Part shown: in pieces, positions 26,811-35,654 of the stretch
Layout of the letters: each line of letters opens with the position of its first letter
Position numbering within the stretch: the first letter of the stretch is position 1
Assembly: GCA_937969415.1 (NCBI GenBank)
Contig: CALBWK010000071.1
Location: forward strand, 1-40,038
Reading direction: 5' to 3'
Length of the DNA: 40,038 bases
From: an uncultured Saprospiraceae bacterium
GTDB taxonomy: Bacteria; Bacteroidota; Bacteroidia; Chitinophagales; Saprospiraceae
The notes under the pieces: model-generated
Seen by the model: only the letters and a program-made list of their open reading frames with translations
What the model was told of the DNA's origin: nothing
The model's database searches: none
Program-made: the position numbers and the translations under genes

Positions 26811-28172
26811 TTAATTCGCTTTTTGATTTAATTCTTTGGCTATTTCGTAAAAGCCTTCTTTGTCTATGCTTGTATTGTTGATCTTAACAACTGCTCTTAT
26901 CTTCTCAAAAAGCTTACCACTGCTTATGGTTTCTACAGCTGTATTGACCTGTTCCCTATTTTGCATAAGGGAAAATACAGTGTTCTTGAGACTCGCTTCG
27001 TCCATATAAGGTGAGTAGCTCTTAACTGCATTGACAAAATATTGGAAGATTTCTTCCTCTGTTACTTCTACATCAAACTGATCATTGAGCTTTTTCTTGA
27101 CGATTCTCCACTTCAGTTCCTTCTTGAATTGCTCAAACTGCTCATCAGTAGGTGGTTCTTTGCTCGGATCTTGAGTCAGCCACTTCTTCAGGAATCCATC
27201 AGGCAACTCCATTGGATTCTTTTCCATAAGGGCTTCCATTATCCTTCTGTTGGCCAACTTATTGGATTCTTGGTCAAAGTAGTCCTTGAGATAACTCTCA
27301 ATTTTAGCTCTTGCGTCCTCTTCTGATTTGACTTCATCCTTGCCGAAAGACTTATCGAAGAGATCTTGATCCAATTTTGCTGGCGTCAGTCTCACTACAT
27401 CTTTGACCTCTAACCTAAAGTCGCTACTCATATTAGACAAATCCTGATCCTCTCCTACCTTCAGGAGGTATTTCTCAACTTGACTAGACGGTAAGTCTTT
27501 CTCTAGTTCATAGATATCAGCATCTATACTGCCACCTTTCTTGAGCTTTCTGAGTTCGTCCTGATATTTAGGATTGACTTTTTCCATAGCCACAGAAAAC
27601 TCTGAAGTATGTCCATCTACAAGCACCTTACCATTATATAGCTCTCTAGATATAAAGTATATAACATCGTCATCTTGGATAAGCTCCTCCGAACTAGATT
27701 GATCGCCGAGTCTTTTCTGAAGACTATGCAGTTCCTCATCTACCATTTCTTTTGAGATGATAACCTCCGGTCTTTCATAAGCATCTGATTCTGAGACACC
27801 TACAACATCAAATTGTGGTTCCATACCTATTTCAAATTTATAGGTATAGTCTTCTGGCGCTTTATGATTCAGTTCTGGAAGGTTTTCTCTATCTATAAGG
27901 TAAGGCTCTCCGATGATTCTTAGCTCTTTGTCCGCTATGATATCATTGATCTTATCCGTAAGTATCTTAGAGACAGCTTCTTGCATCACTGCACCTCCAT
28001 ACATTTTCTTAATGACACTTATAGGTGTTTTGCCCTTTCTGAAGCCTTTTAACTGGGCTTTTTGTTGATAAGACTTAATTTGCTTGTCGTATTCGCCTAG
28101 ATAATCGTCTTTTTCGATAACCAGCGTTAACTCTGCATTGAGTTCATCAATTTGATTCTTCTCTAGCTTCAT
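26811..28172 (-). CDS. tig: Trigger factor (ribosome-associated chaperone)
   Basis: A 453-residue trigger factor. The ribosome-docking signature GFRKGKTPISVIKKMYG is near residue 38. A PPIase-like middle domain (about 150-260) is divergent from the FKBP consensus, as is common in Bacteroidota, and a helical chaperone domain fills the C-terminal 190 residues. It binds nascent chains at the exit tunnel. It is first in the tig-clpP-clpX run, the widely conserved proteostasis order. A tRNA-Leu gene lies 44 bp upstream on the same strand. Confidence 0.92.
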   Translation of the reverse strand: MKLEKNQIDELNAELTLVIEKDDYLGEYDKQIKSYQQKAQLKGFRKGKTPISVIKKMYGGAVMQEAVSKILTDKINDIIADKELRIIGEPYLIDRENLPELNHKAPEDYTYKFEIGMEPQFDVVGVSESDAYERPEVIISKEMVDEELHSLQKRLGDQSSSEELIQDDDVIYFISRELYNGKVLVDGHTSEFSVAMEKVNPKYQDELRKLKKGGSIDADIYELEKDLPSSQVEKYLLKVGEDQDLSNMSSDFRLEVKDVVRLTPAKLDQDLFDKSFGKDEVKSEEDARAKIESYLKDYFDQESNKLANRRIMEALMEKNPMELPDGFLKKWLTQDPSKEPPTDEQFEQFKKELKWRIVKKKLNDQFDVEVTEEEIFQYFVNAVKSYSPYMDEASLKNTVFSLMQNREQVNTAVETISSGKLFEKIRAVVKINNTSIDKEGFYEIAKELNQKAN

Positions 28173-28216
28173 TTAATATATGTGATGGAGGAATAGTATT
28201 GGAATTTCTCTGAAAG

Positions 28217-28298
28217 TGCGGGTGGAGGGACTCGAACCCACACGCCGTGAAGCACTAGATCCTAAATCTAGCATGTCTACCAATTTCATCACACCCGC
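28217..28298 (-). tRNA. tRNA-Leu (anticodon UAG)
   Basis: On the minus strand the 5' acceptor GCGGGTG (from 28298) pairs with CACCCGC at the 3' end (28218-28224), with discriminator A at 28217. The anticodon stem CTAGA/TCTAG encloses the loop TTTAGGA, giving anticodon TAG (reads CUN). There is a long variable arm, as in class II tRNAs, and a T-arm GGGTTCGAGTCCC. CCA is not encoded. It lies directly upstream of tig and in the same direction. Confidence 0.97.
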
Positions 28299-28458
28299 AA
28301 TTCAAAGAAATGAGGCGCAAAGATAGATATATTTATAAATAGAACAACTTTAGAACCGTCAACTAAAAGATTTTTAGACACTTAAGCCTACTCCCATTCC
28401 GCACTTAAAACCTTAGAATTATCTAACTTGCTGAGCAGTAGAGATTTAAAGGAAATTT

Positions 28459-30693
28459 ATGCCGATAGGTAAGGCCATATCAGATAGTGAATACAAGCTT
28501 ATAGACGTTGAGTTTCAAGCGCTTATGCAGAAGCTCAAGCAAAAAAGCACAGACCAGGACAAGGAGGACCTAGACAAGGCTTATAAATTAATCCTAGATG
28601 CACATAAGTTTCAACGCAGACGGTCTGGGGAGCCTTACGTATTCCATCCAATAGAAGTAGCCAGAATCTGCTTTGAAGAAATAGGCCTAGGACCAACAGC
28701 TGTTATCAGCGCGCTTCTACACGATGTTGTAGAAGATACGGATACAACACTAGAAGACATCGAAGAGATCTTTGGCAACAAAATCACGCGTATTGTCGAT
28801 GGACTTACCAAGTTAGATGGGACATATAACGTTGAGAACAAGCAAGCGGAGAACTTTAAGAAGGTCTTATCTTCTCTTACCTATGACGTCAGAGTTGCAC
28901 TGATCAAGATGGCAGACAGATTACATAATCTGCGGACCATAGGAGCTATGCCAAGGGATAAGCAATTAAAGATTGCTGCAGAGACAGCATACATCTACAC
29001 TCCCCTAGCCCACAGGCTCGGCTTATACAATGTCAAGACAGAGTTCAACGACATCTGTATGAAGATTACTGAGCCAGACACTTACAATGAGCTATCCTCA
29101 AAACTAGAGGCCTCAGAGTCAGGGAGGACAGAATATATTAATGACTTTATAGAACCCCTAACCAAAAAACTAAATGAACTCGATGTCGACTATCGTGTAC
29201 TCGGAAGATCCAAAGCAATTTCTTCTATTTGGAATAAAATCCAAAAGAAACAAATTCCTTTTGAAGAGATCTATGACTTGTTTGCCATTAGAATCATTTG
29301 TGATACACCTATAGAATCAGAGAAGAGTGTGTGTTGGCAGATATATTCGATTATAACGGATGTCTACAATCCTATACCAGAACGGCTCAAAGATTGGGTC
29401 ACCACACCTAAGAGTAACGGCTACGAATCTCTCCATACAACAGTTATAGGACCGAGTGGGAAGTATGTAGAAGTGCAGGTGAGATCAGAAAGGATGGATG
29501 ATATTGCCGAGCGCGGTTTTGCAGCACACTGGAAATATAAAGGTGTCAAAAGTGAGCATAGTGTCTATGACAGATGGCTGGATAATATCAGGGCACTACT
29601 CGACACCCAACATAATGATGCACTAGAATTCCTTAATGATTTTAAGTCCAATCTCTTCAACAAAGAAGTCTACGTTTTTACGCCTAATGGTGATATGAAA
29701 ATGTTGCCAGAAGGTGCCACAGCGTTAGACTTTGCTTTTGAGATACACTCACAGGTAGGATACCAAGCGACAGCGATCAAGGTCAACAACAAATTGGTGC
29801 CGATGGGGCATAAACTCCAAAACGGAGATCAAGTTACGGTGACCACCAATAAAAATCAAAAGCCATCTGAGCACTGGCTTAAGATGACAGTGACAGGAAA
29901 AGCACGATCTAAAATTAGGTCTGCTATGAAGGAAGAGAAAAGAAAAAAAGGTGAAATAGGAAGAGAAAATCTGGAACGTAAAATGAAAAATGCGAAGCTT
30001 ACCTTTGAAGAAAATATCGACTTCTTAGTTAAGCACAATGGCTATGCTAATAGACCAGATTTTTATTTTGCTATCTCAAATGAAGAAGTAAAACTTCCAG
30101 ATTTTAAGACCTTCGAAATTGAGGGTGGAAAAATAAAAGGCTTAAAAGAAGAGGCAAAACCAGCGCCACCGATAGGTACTCAAGCCCCAGCTGATCTTCC
30201 TCCAAAGCGGACACGTAAGGCTGCAGTGCTCAACAAATCGTCTATCCTTGTCAATGGAGAATCTGCAGACCAATATGAATTTTCATTGGCCAAGTGTTGC
30301 ACACCAGTACAAGGTGAAGACATATTTGGTTATCTTACCGCTGGCGAAGGATTGAAAATCCATAGGACCAATTGCAAAAATGCTACCCACCTACTGGCCA
30401 ACTACTCTTATAGGGTACTTAAGGCAGAATGGGCAAGAAAAGCAGGATCCAACTTTACAGTAGTCTTATCCATCATCGGCGTAGATTCTGGCCCAGGTGT
30501 CATTACTGTCATCACCAATGAGATCAGCAATACCTTAGGTATAAATATCAGATCCTTTAGTATAGAGGGCGATGAAGGCTATTTTGAAGGTAAGGTGAGT
30601 ATCTTTGTCAAGAACAAAGACCAACTAAACCACGTTATTCATTCCATTAAGAAATTAGATGGCATTACCAATGTCACTAGAATAGAGGATTAA
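28459..30693 (+). CDS. Bifunctional (p)ppGpp synthetase/hydrolase, RelA/SpoT family
   Basis: A full-length 744-residue Rsh enzyme that makes and degrades the stringent-response alarmone. The N-terminal HD hydrolase domain is intact (H63 in VFHPIEVA, H88-D89 in [19 protein letters not shown] near 151). The synthetase domain has the RLKD motif at 309-312 (the RxKD form of bifunctional enzymes), [11 protein letters not shown] and EVQVRS. A TGS domain is at about 403-464, a Cys-containing zinc-finger/CC region at 612-640 ([16 protein letters not shown]), and an ACT domain at 665-744. Both activities are predicted. The SD-like AAAGGA precedes the ATG. fur follows 4 bp downstream. Confidence 0.96.
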   Translation: MPIGKAISDSEYKLIDVEFQALMQKLKQKSTDQDKEDLDKAYKLILDAHKFQRRRSGEPYVFHPIEVARICFEEIGLGPTAVISALLHDVVEDTDTTLEDIEEIFGNKITRIVDGLTKLDGTYNVENKQAENFKKVLSSLTYDVRVALIKMADRLHNLRTIGAMPRDKQLKIAAETAYIYTPLAHRLGLYNVKTEFNDICMKITEPDTYNELSSKLEASESGRTEYINDFIEPLTKKLNELDVDYRVLGRSKAISSIWNKIQKKQIPFEEIYDLFAIRIICDTPIESEKSVCWQIYSIITDVYNPIPERLKDWVTTPKSNGYESLHTTVIGPSGKYVEVQVRSERMDDIAERGFAAHWKYKGVKSEHSVYDRWLDNIRALLDTQHNDALEFLNDFKSNLFNKEVYVFTPNGDMKMLPEGATALDFAFEIHSQVGYQATAIKVNNKLVPMGHKLQNGDQVTVTTNKNQKPSEHWLKMTVTGKARSKIRSAMKEEKRKKGEIGRENLERKMKNAKLTFEENIDFLVKHNGYANRPDFYFAISNEEVKLPDFKTFEIEGGKIKGLKEEAKPAPPIGTQAPADLPPKRTRKAAVLNKSSILVNGESADQYEFSLAKCCTPVQGEDIFGYLTAGEGLKIHRTNCKNATHLLANYSYRVLKAEWARKAGSNFTVVLSIIGVDSGPGVITVITNEISNTLGINIRSFSIEGDEGYFEGKVSIFVKNKDQLNHVIHSIKKLDGITNVTRIED

Positions 30694-30697
30694 GCAT

Positions 30698-31192
30698 ATG
30701 GCTGAAGAAGTATCAGAACACATAGAGAAAATATTTGGTGAGGTCAAACAAATTTTCACCAATTTCTTAGAGAAAAATGAACTAAGAAAAACGCCTGAGC
30801 GGTATGCCATTCTCGAAGAGATCTATAAGCGAACAGATCACTTTGATGCTGAGGCTTTTTATATCCATATGAAAAACCAAAACTATAGAGTCTCTCGTGC
30901 CACAGTCTACAACACCTTGGACTTACTTGTCAGTTGTGACTTAGTGACCAAGCACCAGTTTGGAAAAAATCTAACACAATACGAAAAATCATATGGCTAT
31001 AAGCAACACGATCACCTACTCTGTGTGGATTGTGGAAAAGTTCTGGAGTTTTGCGATCCAAGAATCCAGAACATCAAAGACATGATGGGTGAATTACTCA
31101 AGTTTAATGTTACTCACCACTCACTTAATCTTTACGGAAATTGTCAAGGTGCCTGTGAAAAAACTGCAGCCCCAACACCTACTGAAAGTTAG
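30698..31192 (+). CDS. Fur-family metal-dependent transcriptional regulator
   Basis: A 164-residue Fur/PerR/Zur-type repressor. The winged helix has [15 protein letters not shown] and the recognition helix [15 protein letters not shown]. The dimerisation domain carries [15 protein letters not shown] with C109 and C112, and a second pair C149/C153 in GNCQGACEK, expected to hold a structural zinc. Which metal or signal it senses cannot be told from these motifs. It is co-directional with and 4 bp from the relA/spoT gene, and its stop abuts that of a convergent metal transporter (31193). A link to metal uptake is therefore plausible, by inference. Confidence 0.92.
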   Translation: MAEEVSEHIEKIFGEVKQIFTNFLEKNELRKTPERYAILEEIYKRTDHFDAEAFYIHMKNQNYRVSRATVYNTLDLLVSCDLVTKHQFGKNLTQYEKSYGYKQHDHLLCVDCGKVLEFCDPRIQNIKDMMGELLKFNVTHHSLNLYGNCQGACEKTAAPTPTES

Positions 31193-32464
31193 TTAATTGT
31201 TCTTTGATGGTATAGGAGAATCGTGTGGGTCCTTAGTCGGAAATCCTAGTTCTCTATCAATTTCATCTAATAGTTCTTCGGATAAAAAGTGCTCTATCTG
31301 ATCCGCTTCGTTATGGATTTGGTTGGAGTCTAAGCCCATTTTTCTGACTTGATAAGTTTCCCATAATCTATGTGCTCTAACCAACTGCTCTGCTTTATTG
31401 ATGCCAGCATCAGTCAAGACCACTTTCTCTGCTACTCTTGTAATCAAATTACTTTTAGTCATCAGATTGACTGTTGATTTTATTCTGCTTTCTGGAATAT
31501 TCAATCTATCAGTAAGAGAAGCTATTGAGGTGCCTTCAGGTTGTTTCTTGATGACCTGCCTGAGTATATCTTCTCTAAGTATTCTGCGCTTCTCGATACG
31601 ATTTTGATTGTACTTAAAGAGTAATCCTTGCGTAGGAGAAAAGAGCACTGCTAGAAAATAAAACAAAGTGGCACACAAAGTCATTGCTGGGCCCGGAGTT
31701 GTCTCTATAACTATAGAGCATATCAAGCCCAGTGCAGCAGAAAGTACACCTATAATGGCAGAGATGACGATGACTCTCTTGAGCCTTTCTGAAAGGAGTA
31801 GTGCTGTGGCAGCAGGAGTAATCAACATCGCTACAACGAGTATAACACCGACTGTCCTTAGAGAAGCAACGATAACAAAAGACAACAGCAACATCAAAAA
31901 ATAATGAATCGTCTTGGCAGAGATACCCATAGTCTCAGCGATAGTCGGCTGGAAGGTGGTTATGAATAGATATCGATAAAACAAGAAAACGCAAACCACT
32001 GTGTATAAGGCTATACCAAAGGTCAAATAAATGTCTTCATTAGAAATACCGAGCACGTTGCCAAATAAAAAGTCCTTGAGGTCCAGATGCACCCCTTCAC
32101 TCTGATTGAGCCAAGAGATACCCATCACCCCAATAGAAAACATTGCCGTAAATATGATGCCTATGGCGGCATCATTTTTAGTCTTGACATTCTGCTGGAT
32201 CCAAGAGATGGCGAAGGCGGTGATCAACCCAGCTATTGTACTGCCAACAAAAAATCCTATGGTACTATACCCCACTAGCATAAAAGCAAAAAACACCCCA
32301 GGCAGAACAGCGTGGGAAAGTGCATCCCCGAGCAAAGACATATTCCTGAGCACTATAAAGCAACCTAGAATACCGCACATCAATCCTACCATCGACGAGG
32401 CTACGAGTGCACGTATCGCCCACTCTGATGACATAACCTCAATAAGATTTGCAATAGTCTCCAT
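31193..32464 (-). CDS. Metal ABC transporter permease fused to DtxR/MntR-like sensor domain
   Basis: A 423-residue fusion. Residues 1-285 are a ZnuB/MntB-type permease with about eight or nine helices (GCFIVLRNMSLLGDALSHAV, FGNVLGIS, VVAMLITPAATALLLS). Residues 290-423 are a DtxR/MntR-like segment: a winged helix (SLTDRLNIPESRIKSTVNLM) and the dimerisation/metal domain. The ligands aligned by eye with DtxR are H365, E369, H384, D388, E391 and H392, followed by FPTKDPHDSPIP, a hallmark end. Manganese, iron or zinc uptake with an attached cytoplasmic metal sensor is the reading. No ATPase or binding protein is adjacent. It follows Ppx/GppA by 32 bp. Confidence 0.88.
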   Translation of the reverse strand: METIANLIEVMSSEWAIRALVASSMVGLMCGILGCFIVLRNMSLLGDALSHAVLPGVFFAFMLVGYSTIGFFVGSTIAGLITAFAISWIQQNVKTKNDAAIGIIFTAMFSIGVMGISWLNQSEGVHLDLKDFLFGNVLGISNEDIYLTFGIALYTVVCVFLFYRYLFITTFQPTIAETMGISAKTIHYFLMLLLSFVIVASLRTVGVILVVAMLITPAATALLLSERLKRVIVISAIIGVLSAALGLICSIVIETTPGPAMTLCATLFYFLAVLFSPTQGLLFKYNQNRIEKRRILREDILRQVIKKQPEGTSIASLTDRLNIPESRIKSTVNLMTKSNLITRVAEKVVLTDAGINKAEQLVRAHRLWETYQVRKMGLDSNQIHNEADQIEHFLSEELLDEIDRELGFPTKDPHDSPIPSKNN

Positions 32465-32496
32465 AATATTTAAGCAAAGTTAATATTATTTTTAGA

Positions 32497-33381
32497 CTAG
32501 TCTAAATCTAACCTCTCTCTTACGAAACCTTCCTTGATGCCGTGTGGCGATACCTGTACATACTCAATAGAAGGAAATCTCTGAAGGAGATGAGATAAGA
32601 CAGCCATAGACTCTAGGCTTAGGTCAGCCCTACTCTCAGGCATTCCTTCTAGATCGCTTCTTTTGCCTTGTGGAGATGATAATATCTTTTGGATGACGTT
32701 CTCTACTTCAGCTCTAGAAATCTGGTCTGACCCCATCATCGATTCCAAAATCTCAAATGGGCCTGAGCTACCTACTAGAAACTTAGGCTGTAGAGCTTCT
32801 GGACTAGCATATTGTTGATGGACAGCATCAAGTTCATCTTTCAACCATTCTAGCTGGTCTACCGTGGGTGGATCATCGCGTTGCCAGTCAGACCTGAGTA
32901 CAGATATACCATAATTAATAGAGTATCTAAAAACTTGATCGCCGGATATATAGATATACTCAACGCTGCCACCACCTATATCCATAACCACATATGCAAC
33001 TGCATTGGAGTTGATTGTCCAGCTGATTCCCTTGAGGATATAATCTGCTTCTTGCTCACCAGATAACACTTCCACCTCAGTGGCCAAATAGCGATTGACA
33101 GATTGGTGTACCTTTTTAATGTTATTAGCTAATCTAAAAGCTGCTGTCCCAAAGACTTTAATTTCATCAACTTCATATGCCTGGCAAAGGGCACCTATTA
33201 GCTTGAGCGAAGCGTCTGCTCTATTAAGTGCATCTCGAGTTAATACTTTTATACTGCCTCTAGAAAGATAGACAAAGGATCTCTTGCGGAATACCTCTAC
33301 AAACGAGCCATTCTTTATATCAAGATCACATATCAATAGATGGAATGTGTTGCTACCTAAATCAACAACTGCAAAACGCAA
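32497..33381 (-). CDS. Ppx/GppA-type phosphatase
   Basis: A 294-residue ASKHA-fold phosphatase of the exopolyphosphatase/guanosine pentaphosphatase family. Phosphate-loop motifs are FAVVDLGSNTFHLLICD at the N-terminus and VVMDIGGGSVEYIYI near residue 150. It has only the two ASKHA subdomains and lacks the C-terminal HD part of E. coli Ppx, the short form common in Bacteroidota. Substrates are polyphosphate or pppGpp; sequence does not decide. Its closeness to the relA/spoT gene (about 2 kb) may be incidental. It lies 2 bp downstream of the lipoprotein gene. Confidence 0.9.
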   Translation of the reverse strand: MRFAVVDLGSNTFHLLICDLDIKNGSFVEVFRKRSFVYLSRGSIKVLTRDALNRADASLKLIGALCQAYEVDEIKVFGTAAFRLANNIKKVHQSVNRYLATEVEVLSGEQEADYILKGISWTINSNAVAYVVMDIGGGSVEYIYISGDQVFRYSINYGISVLRSDWQRDDPPTVDQLEWLKDELDAVHQQYASPEALQPKFLVGSSGPFEILESMMGSDQISRAEVENVIQKILSSPQGKRSDLEGMPESRADLSLESMAVLSHLLQRFPSIEYVQVSPHGIKEGFVRERLDLD

Positions 33382-33383
33382 AC

Positions 33384-33887
33384 TTAGCCTTGGTTGAGGT
33401 TTCCACTAGCTTTCATCGCTTGTCGTATCATAGATGTAAAAAATTGGCGCCCACTTTCTGACATTTGATTAGCATATTTTGGTTTGCCATCAACAAAGAA
33501 TACATAGAAGGTACATTGCTCATTGAAGTACACATCGGCTTCAAAGATGATATCTCCGCCGACTTGGTAAAACTGTCTAGCCATAGGTTTGCAACCATCA
33601 GGAATACGCATTACAGGCGCTTCGTCGATATAAGTCAAATTTGTTTTGATACTTGCGGGTTCATTCTGATTCATACTGAAAGGCAGATCATGAAAAAGAT
33701 AATCTATCATCTGACCATTTTCCCACATCTGCTGGAGGTAGCTATTGGGGAGCTTGGGAAGTAATGGCGTTTGCGCTTGAGTAGCTGTTGCTGTTGTCTT
33801 AGTTGTTGCCGCAGTACTCTTCTTGGGGTCTTGGTTACAAGCTGTTGATAGGAGAATAAAAAGAATGAGTGTTAATGTATGCTTCAT
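33384..33887 (-). CDS. Small lipoprotein of unknown function
   Basis: A 167-residue protein with a lipoprotein signal (MKHTLTLILFILLSTAC, lipidated Cys at 17). Residues 22-45 are a Thr/Ala-rich linker. The remaining 120 residues form a compact domain with two Cys (DGCKPMARQFYQVGG and NEQCTFYVFFVDGKP), and I do not recognise the family. It sits between an outer-membrane beta-barrel gene (2 bp upstream) and ppx (2 bp downstream), so it is certainly in that transcription unit. An outer-membrane periplasmic-face location is likely. Confidence 0.75.
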   Translation of the reverse strand: MKHTLTLILFILLSTACNQDPKKSTAATTKTTATATQAQTPLLPKLPNSYLQQMWENGQMIDYLFHDLPFSMNQNEPASIKTNLTYIDEAPVMRIPDGCKPMARQFYQVGGDIIFEADVYFNEQCTFYVFFVDGKPKYANQMSESGRQFFTSMIRQAMKASGNLNQG

Positions 33888-33889
33888 AT

Positions 33890-34492
33890 CTAAAATGTGT
33901 AGTCAGTTCTGATAGTCCAAAAATAACCCAATAAGTATCTCTCGAAGAGTGTATTGTCATCAAGAAGCTTATTAATTGATCTTGTATGCCTGACTGTCAC
34001 TGATAAATGCTTGGTAAAGGCGTAATTGGCTCCTAGCATCCAACTGACATCCCTTGTCTCAAACCAATCTGGATTGTAGTCTGTAACTTCTTGAGAAACA
34101 CTAGAACTGATGATATTACCTAGACTCAAGCCTATATCCCCTGATAGTTTGTAATAGTTATCTTCCTCTATATACCAGTCTTTGAACGATACATATAGCG
34201 GCAACTCGAGATAGTTGATTCGCGTAACAGATCCCTGATTACTAAAGAGTTTCGCACTGCTTCCTCTTTGACTATATAGCAACTCTAGATTACCATAAAG
34301 CCTGTTTTTGAGCTGAAAGGAGACCTTTAATCCAGATGAAAGACCAGCCTGCCTGTAACCGACCAATTCATCCCCATCTATCTGGCTGAGATTCAAACCT
34401 GCCAATATTGACCCTTGGAATCCTTTTTGTCCCTCGGCCGTATTTATTAAGCAGAATAAAAACAAAAAGAGGCTAACTGAGAGATATTTCAT
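33890..34492 (-). CDS. Outer-membrane beta-barrel protein (OMP_b-brl/PorT-like)
   Basis: Start at the ATG at 34492 (MKYLSVSLFLFLFCLINTAE, 200 aa) gives a clean signal peptide; an ATG at 34510 adds six residues. The mature part begins GQKGFQGSILAGLNLSQIDGD and shows alternating amphipathic strands ending in WTIRTDYTF, with a terminal aromatic Phe as in outer-membrane barrels. Its size fits the small eight-stranded barrels of Bacteroidota, a family that includes PorT-type T9SS accessory proteins, but I cannot assign it as PorT. It heads the minus-strand run to lipoprotein, ppx and the metal permease. Confidence 0.8.
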   Translation of the reverse strand: MKYLSVSLFLFLFCLINTAEGQKGFQGSILAGLNLSQIDGDELVGYRQAGLSSGLKVSFQLKNRLYGNLELLYSQRGSSAKLFSNQGSVTRINYLELPLYVSFKDWYIEEDNYYKLSGDIGLSLGNIISSSVSQEVTDYNPDWFETRDVSWMLGANYAFTKHLSVTVRHTRSINKLLDDNTLFERYLLGYFWTIRTDYTF

Positions 34493-34524
34493 ATTAATAA
34501 TAACTGACATACGAAACAGGGGTT

Positions 34525-34532
34525 TATATTTG
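34525..34532 (+). promoter_or_regulatory. Candidate -7 box for the 93-residue protein gene
   Basis: TATATTTG matches TAnnTTTG and ends 17 bases before the ATG at 34550, with a GAAG purine stretch between. A -33 element is not evident. Confidence 0.38.
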
Positions 34533-34549
34533 CCATCAGAAGAAGTGAA

Positions 34550-34831
34550 ATGGCCTTGAAATACAACAAATCTACCCTAAAAAAACTTGAGGATGTCCTT
34601 ACCTCATCTGAATTTACAGTCAGGTATGAGCGAGGACAATTCAAATCTGGATATTGTCTCCTTCGAGATAAAAAGATTGTCATAATCAACAAGTTTTATG
34701 ACACAAAGGGCCGAATGGAAGCTATGATTGATCTTATTCAGCAAGTAGAGCTGAAAGAAGAGGAGCTAAAAGAAGAATCCAAACAAATTCTAAAGCTTAT
34801 AGAGAAATCCTACGCAGAAGGTCTATCTTGA
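34550..34831 (+). CDS. Conserved small protein of unknown function
   Basis: A 93-residue soluble protein with no signal peptide. Residues 1-65 have an alternating basic/hydrophobic pattern (TLKKLEDVLTSSEFTVRYER, GQFKSGYCLLRDKKIVIINK, FYDTKGRMEAMIDLI), and residues 65-90 are a Glu/Lys-rich helix likely to coil. I have a general recollection of similar short proteins being widespread in Bacteroidota; this was not checked. It lies 13 bp upstream of the metallo-hydrolase gene. Function unknown. Confidence 0.82.
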   Translation: MALKYNKSTLKKLEDVLTSSEFTVRYERGQFKSGYCLLRDKKIVIINKFYDTKGRMEAMIDLIQQVELKEEELKEESKQILKLIEKSYAEGLS

Positions 34832-34844
34832 CAAAAAATCAATC

Positions 34845-35609
34845 TTGAAAATTATATGTCTTGGCTCAGGTACCTCTCAAGGTGTACCAGTAATAGGGTG
34901 TCAGTGTTCTGTATGTACCTCTGACGACTCTAGAGACAAGCGATTAAGATCCTCTGTTTATATAGAAACAGAAGAAGCCAAGATACTCATTGACATAGGA
35001 CCAGACTTTAGACAGCAGTTTCTACACAATGGGCTTGATGATATTGATGCAGTGTTGATTACACACGAGCACAACGACCACATTGCTGGCTTAGATGATA
35101 TAAGGGCTATCAATTTTGCGCATCGCAAGTCCATCCCAGTTTACACCTCTAGGCGGGTAGCAGATTGTTTGAAAGCATATTATCCATATATATTTACTGA
35201 TGATCTCTACCCTGGTGCACCACGTGTCAGTATCACCGTCATAGATGATAATCCATTCACTATAAATGGTCTTCCCATTTCTCCCATCAAGATTGATCAC
35301 GGTCGACTAGAGATATATGGTTATAGAATAAGAGATTTTGCCTATTTGACAGATGCTAAAAATATTCCTGAGGACCAATACCCTCTACTCAAAGGGCTTA
35401 ACACCCTAGTAATCAACGCATTAAGAAAGCAAGAGCATCATTCCCACTTTACATTACAAGAGGCCTTGTCTGAAATAGAGAAGATCCAACCTCGCCAAGC
35501 CTACTTGTCACACATCAGCCACCTAATGGGCTTAACTGCTGACTGGGAAGGGTTACTCCCCAAGACAGTATGGCCTTTTAATGACAATATGATATTGGAC
35601 TTAGCCTAA
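34845..35609 (+). CDS. PhnP-like MBL-fold metallo-hydrolase
   Basis: A 254-residue metallo-beta-lactamase-fold phosphodiesterase. The start is TTG at 34845: the reading begins MKIICLGSGTSQGVPVIGC, exactly where family members start, and no in-frame ATG fits. Zinc motif THEHNDH at H74, H76, D78 and H79; further ligands include KIDHG and SHISH. The GCQCSVC motif (C19, C21, C24) matches the extra zinc site of PhnP-type enzymes. The substrate, a cyclic phosphate or similar diester, is not known. Downstream of the 93-residue protein by 13 bp. Confidence 0.9.
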   Translation: MKIICLGSGTSQGVPVIGCQCSVCTSDDSRDKRLRSSVYIETEEAKILIDIGPDFRQQFLHNGLDDIDAVLITHEHNDHIAGLDDIRAINFAHRKSIPVYTSRRVADCLKAYYPYIFTDDLYPGAPRVSITVIDDNPFTINGLPISPIKIDHGRLEIYGYRIRDFAYLTDAKNIPEDQYPLLKGLNTLVINALRKQEHHSHFTLQEALSEIEKIQPRQAYLSHISHLMGLTADWEGLLPKTVWPFNDNMILDLA

Positions 35610-35654
35610 TCACTTGATTAGTAGCGAGTATTTCCGTTCTTTTAGAGTAGAAAA

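Noticed and set aside
32106-32483. 125-residue plus-strand ORF opposite the metal permease
   Set aside because: It overlaps a well-supported membrane domain on the other strand and shows no domain of its own.
35606-35621. CTAATC/GATTAG hairpin at the end of the PhnP-like gene
   Set aside because: The stem is only 6 bp, overlaps the stop codon and lacks a T-run, so it is not counted as a terminator.
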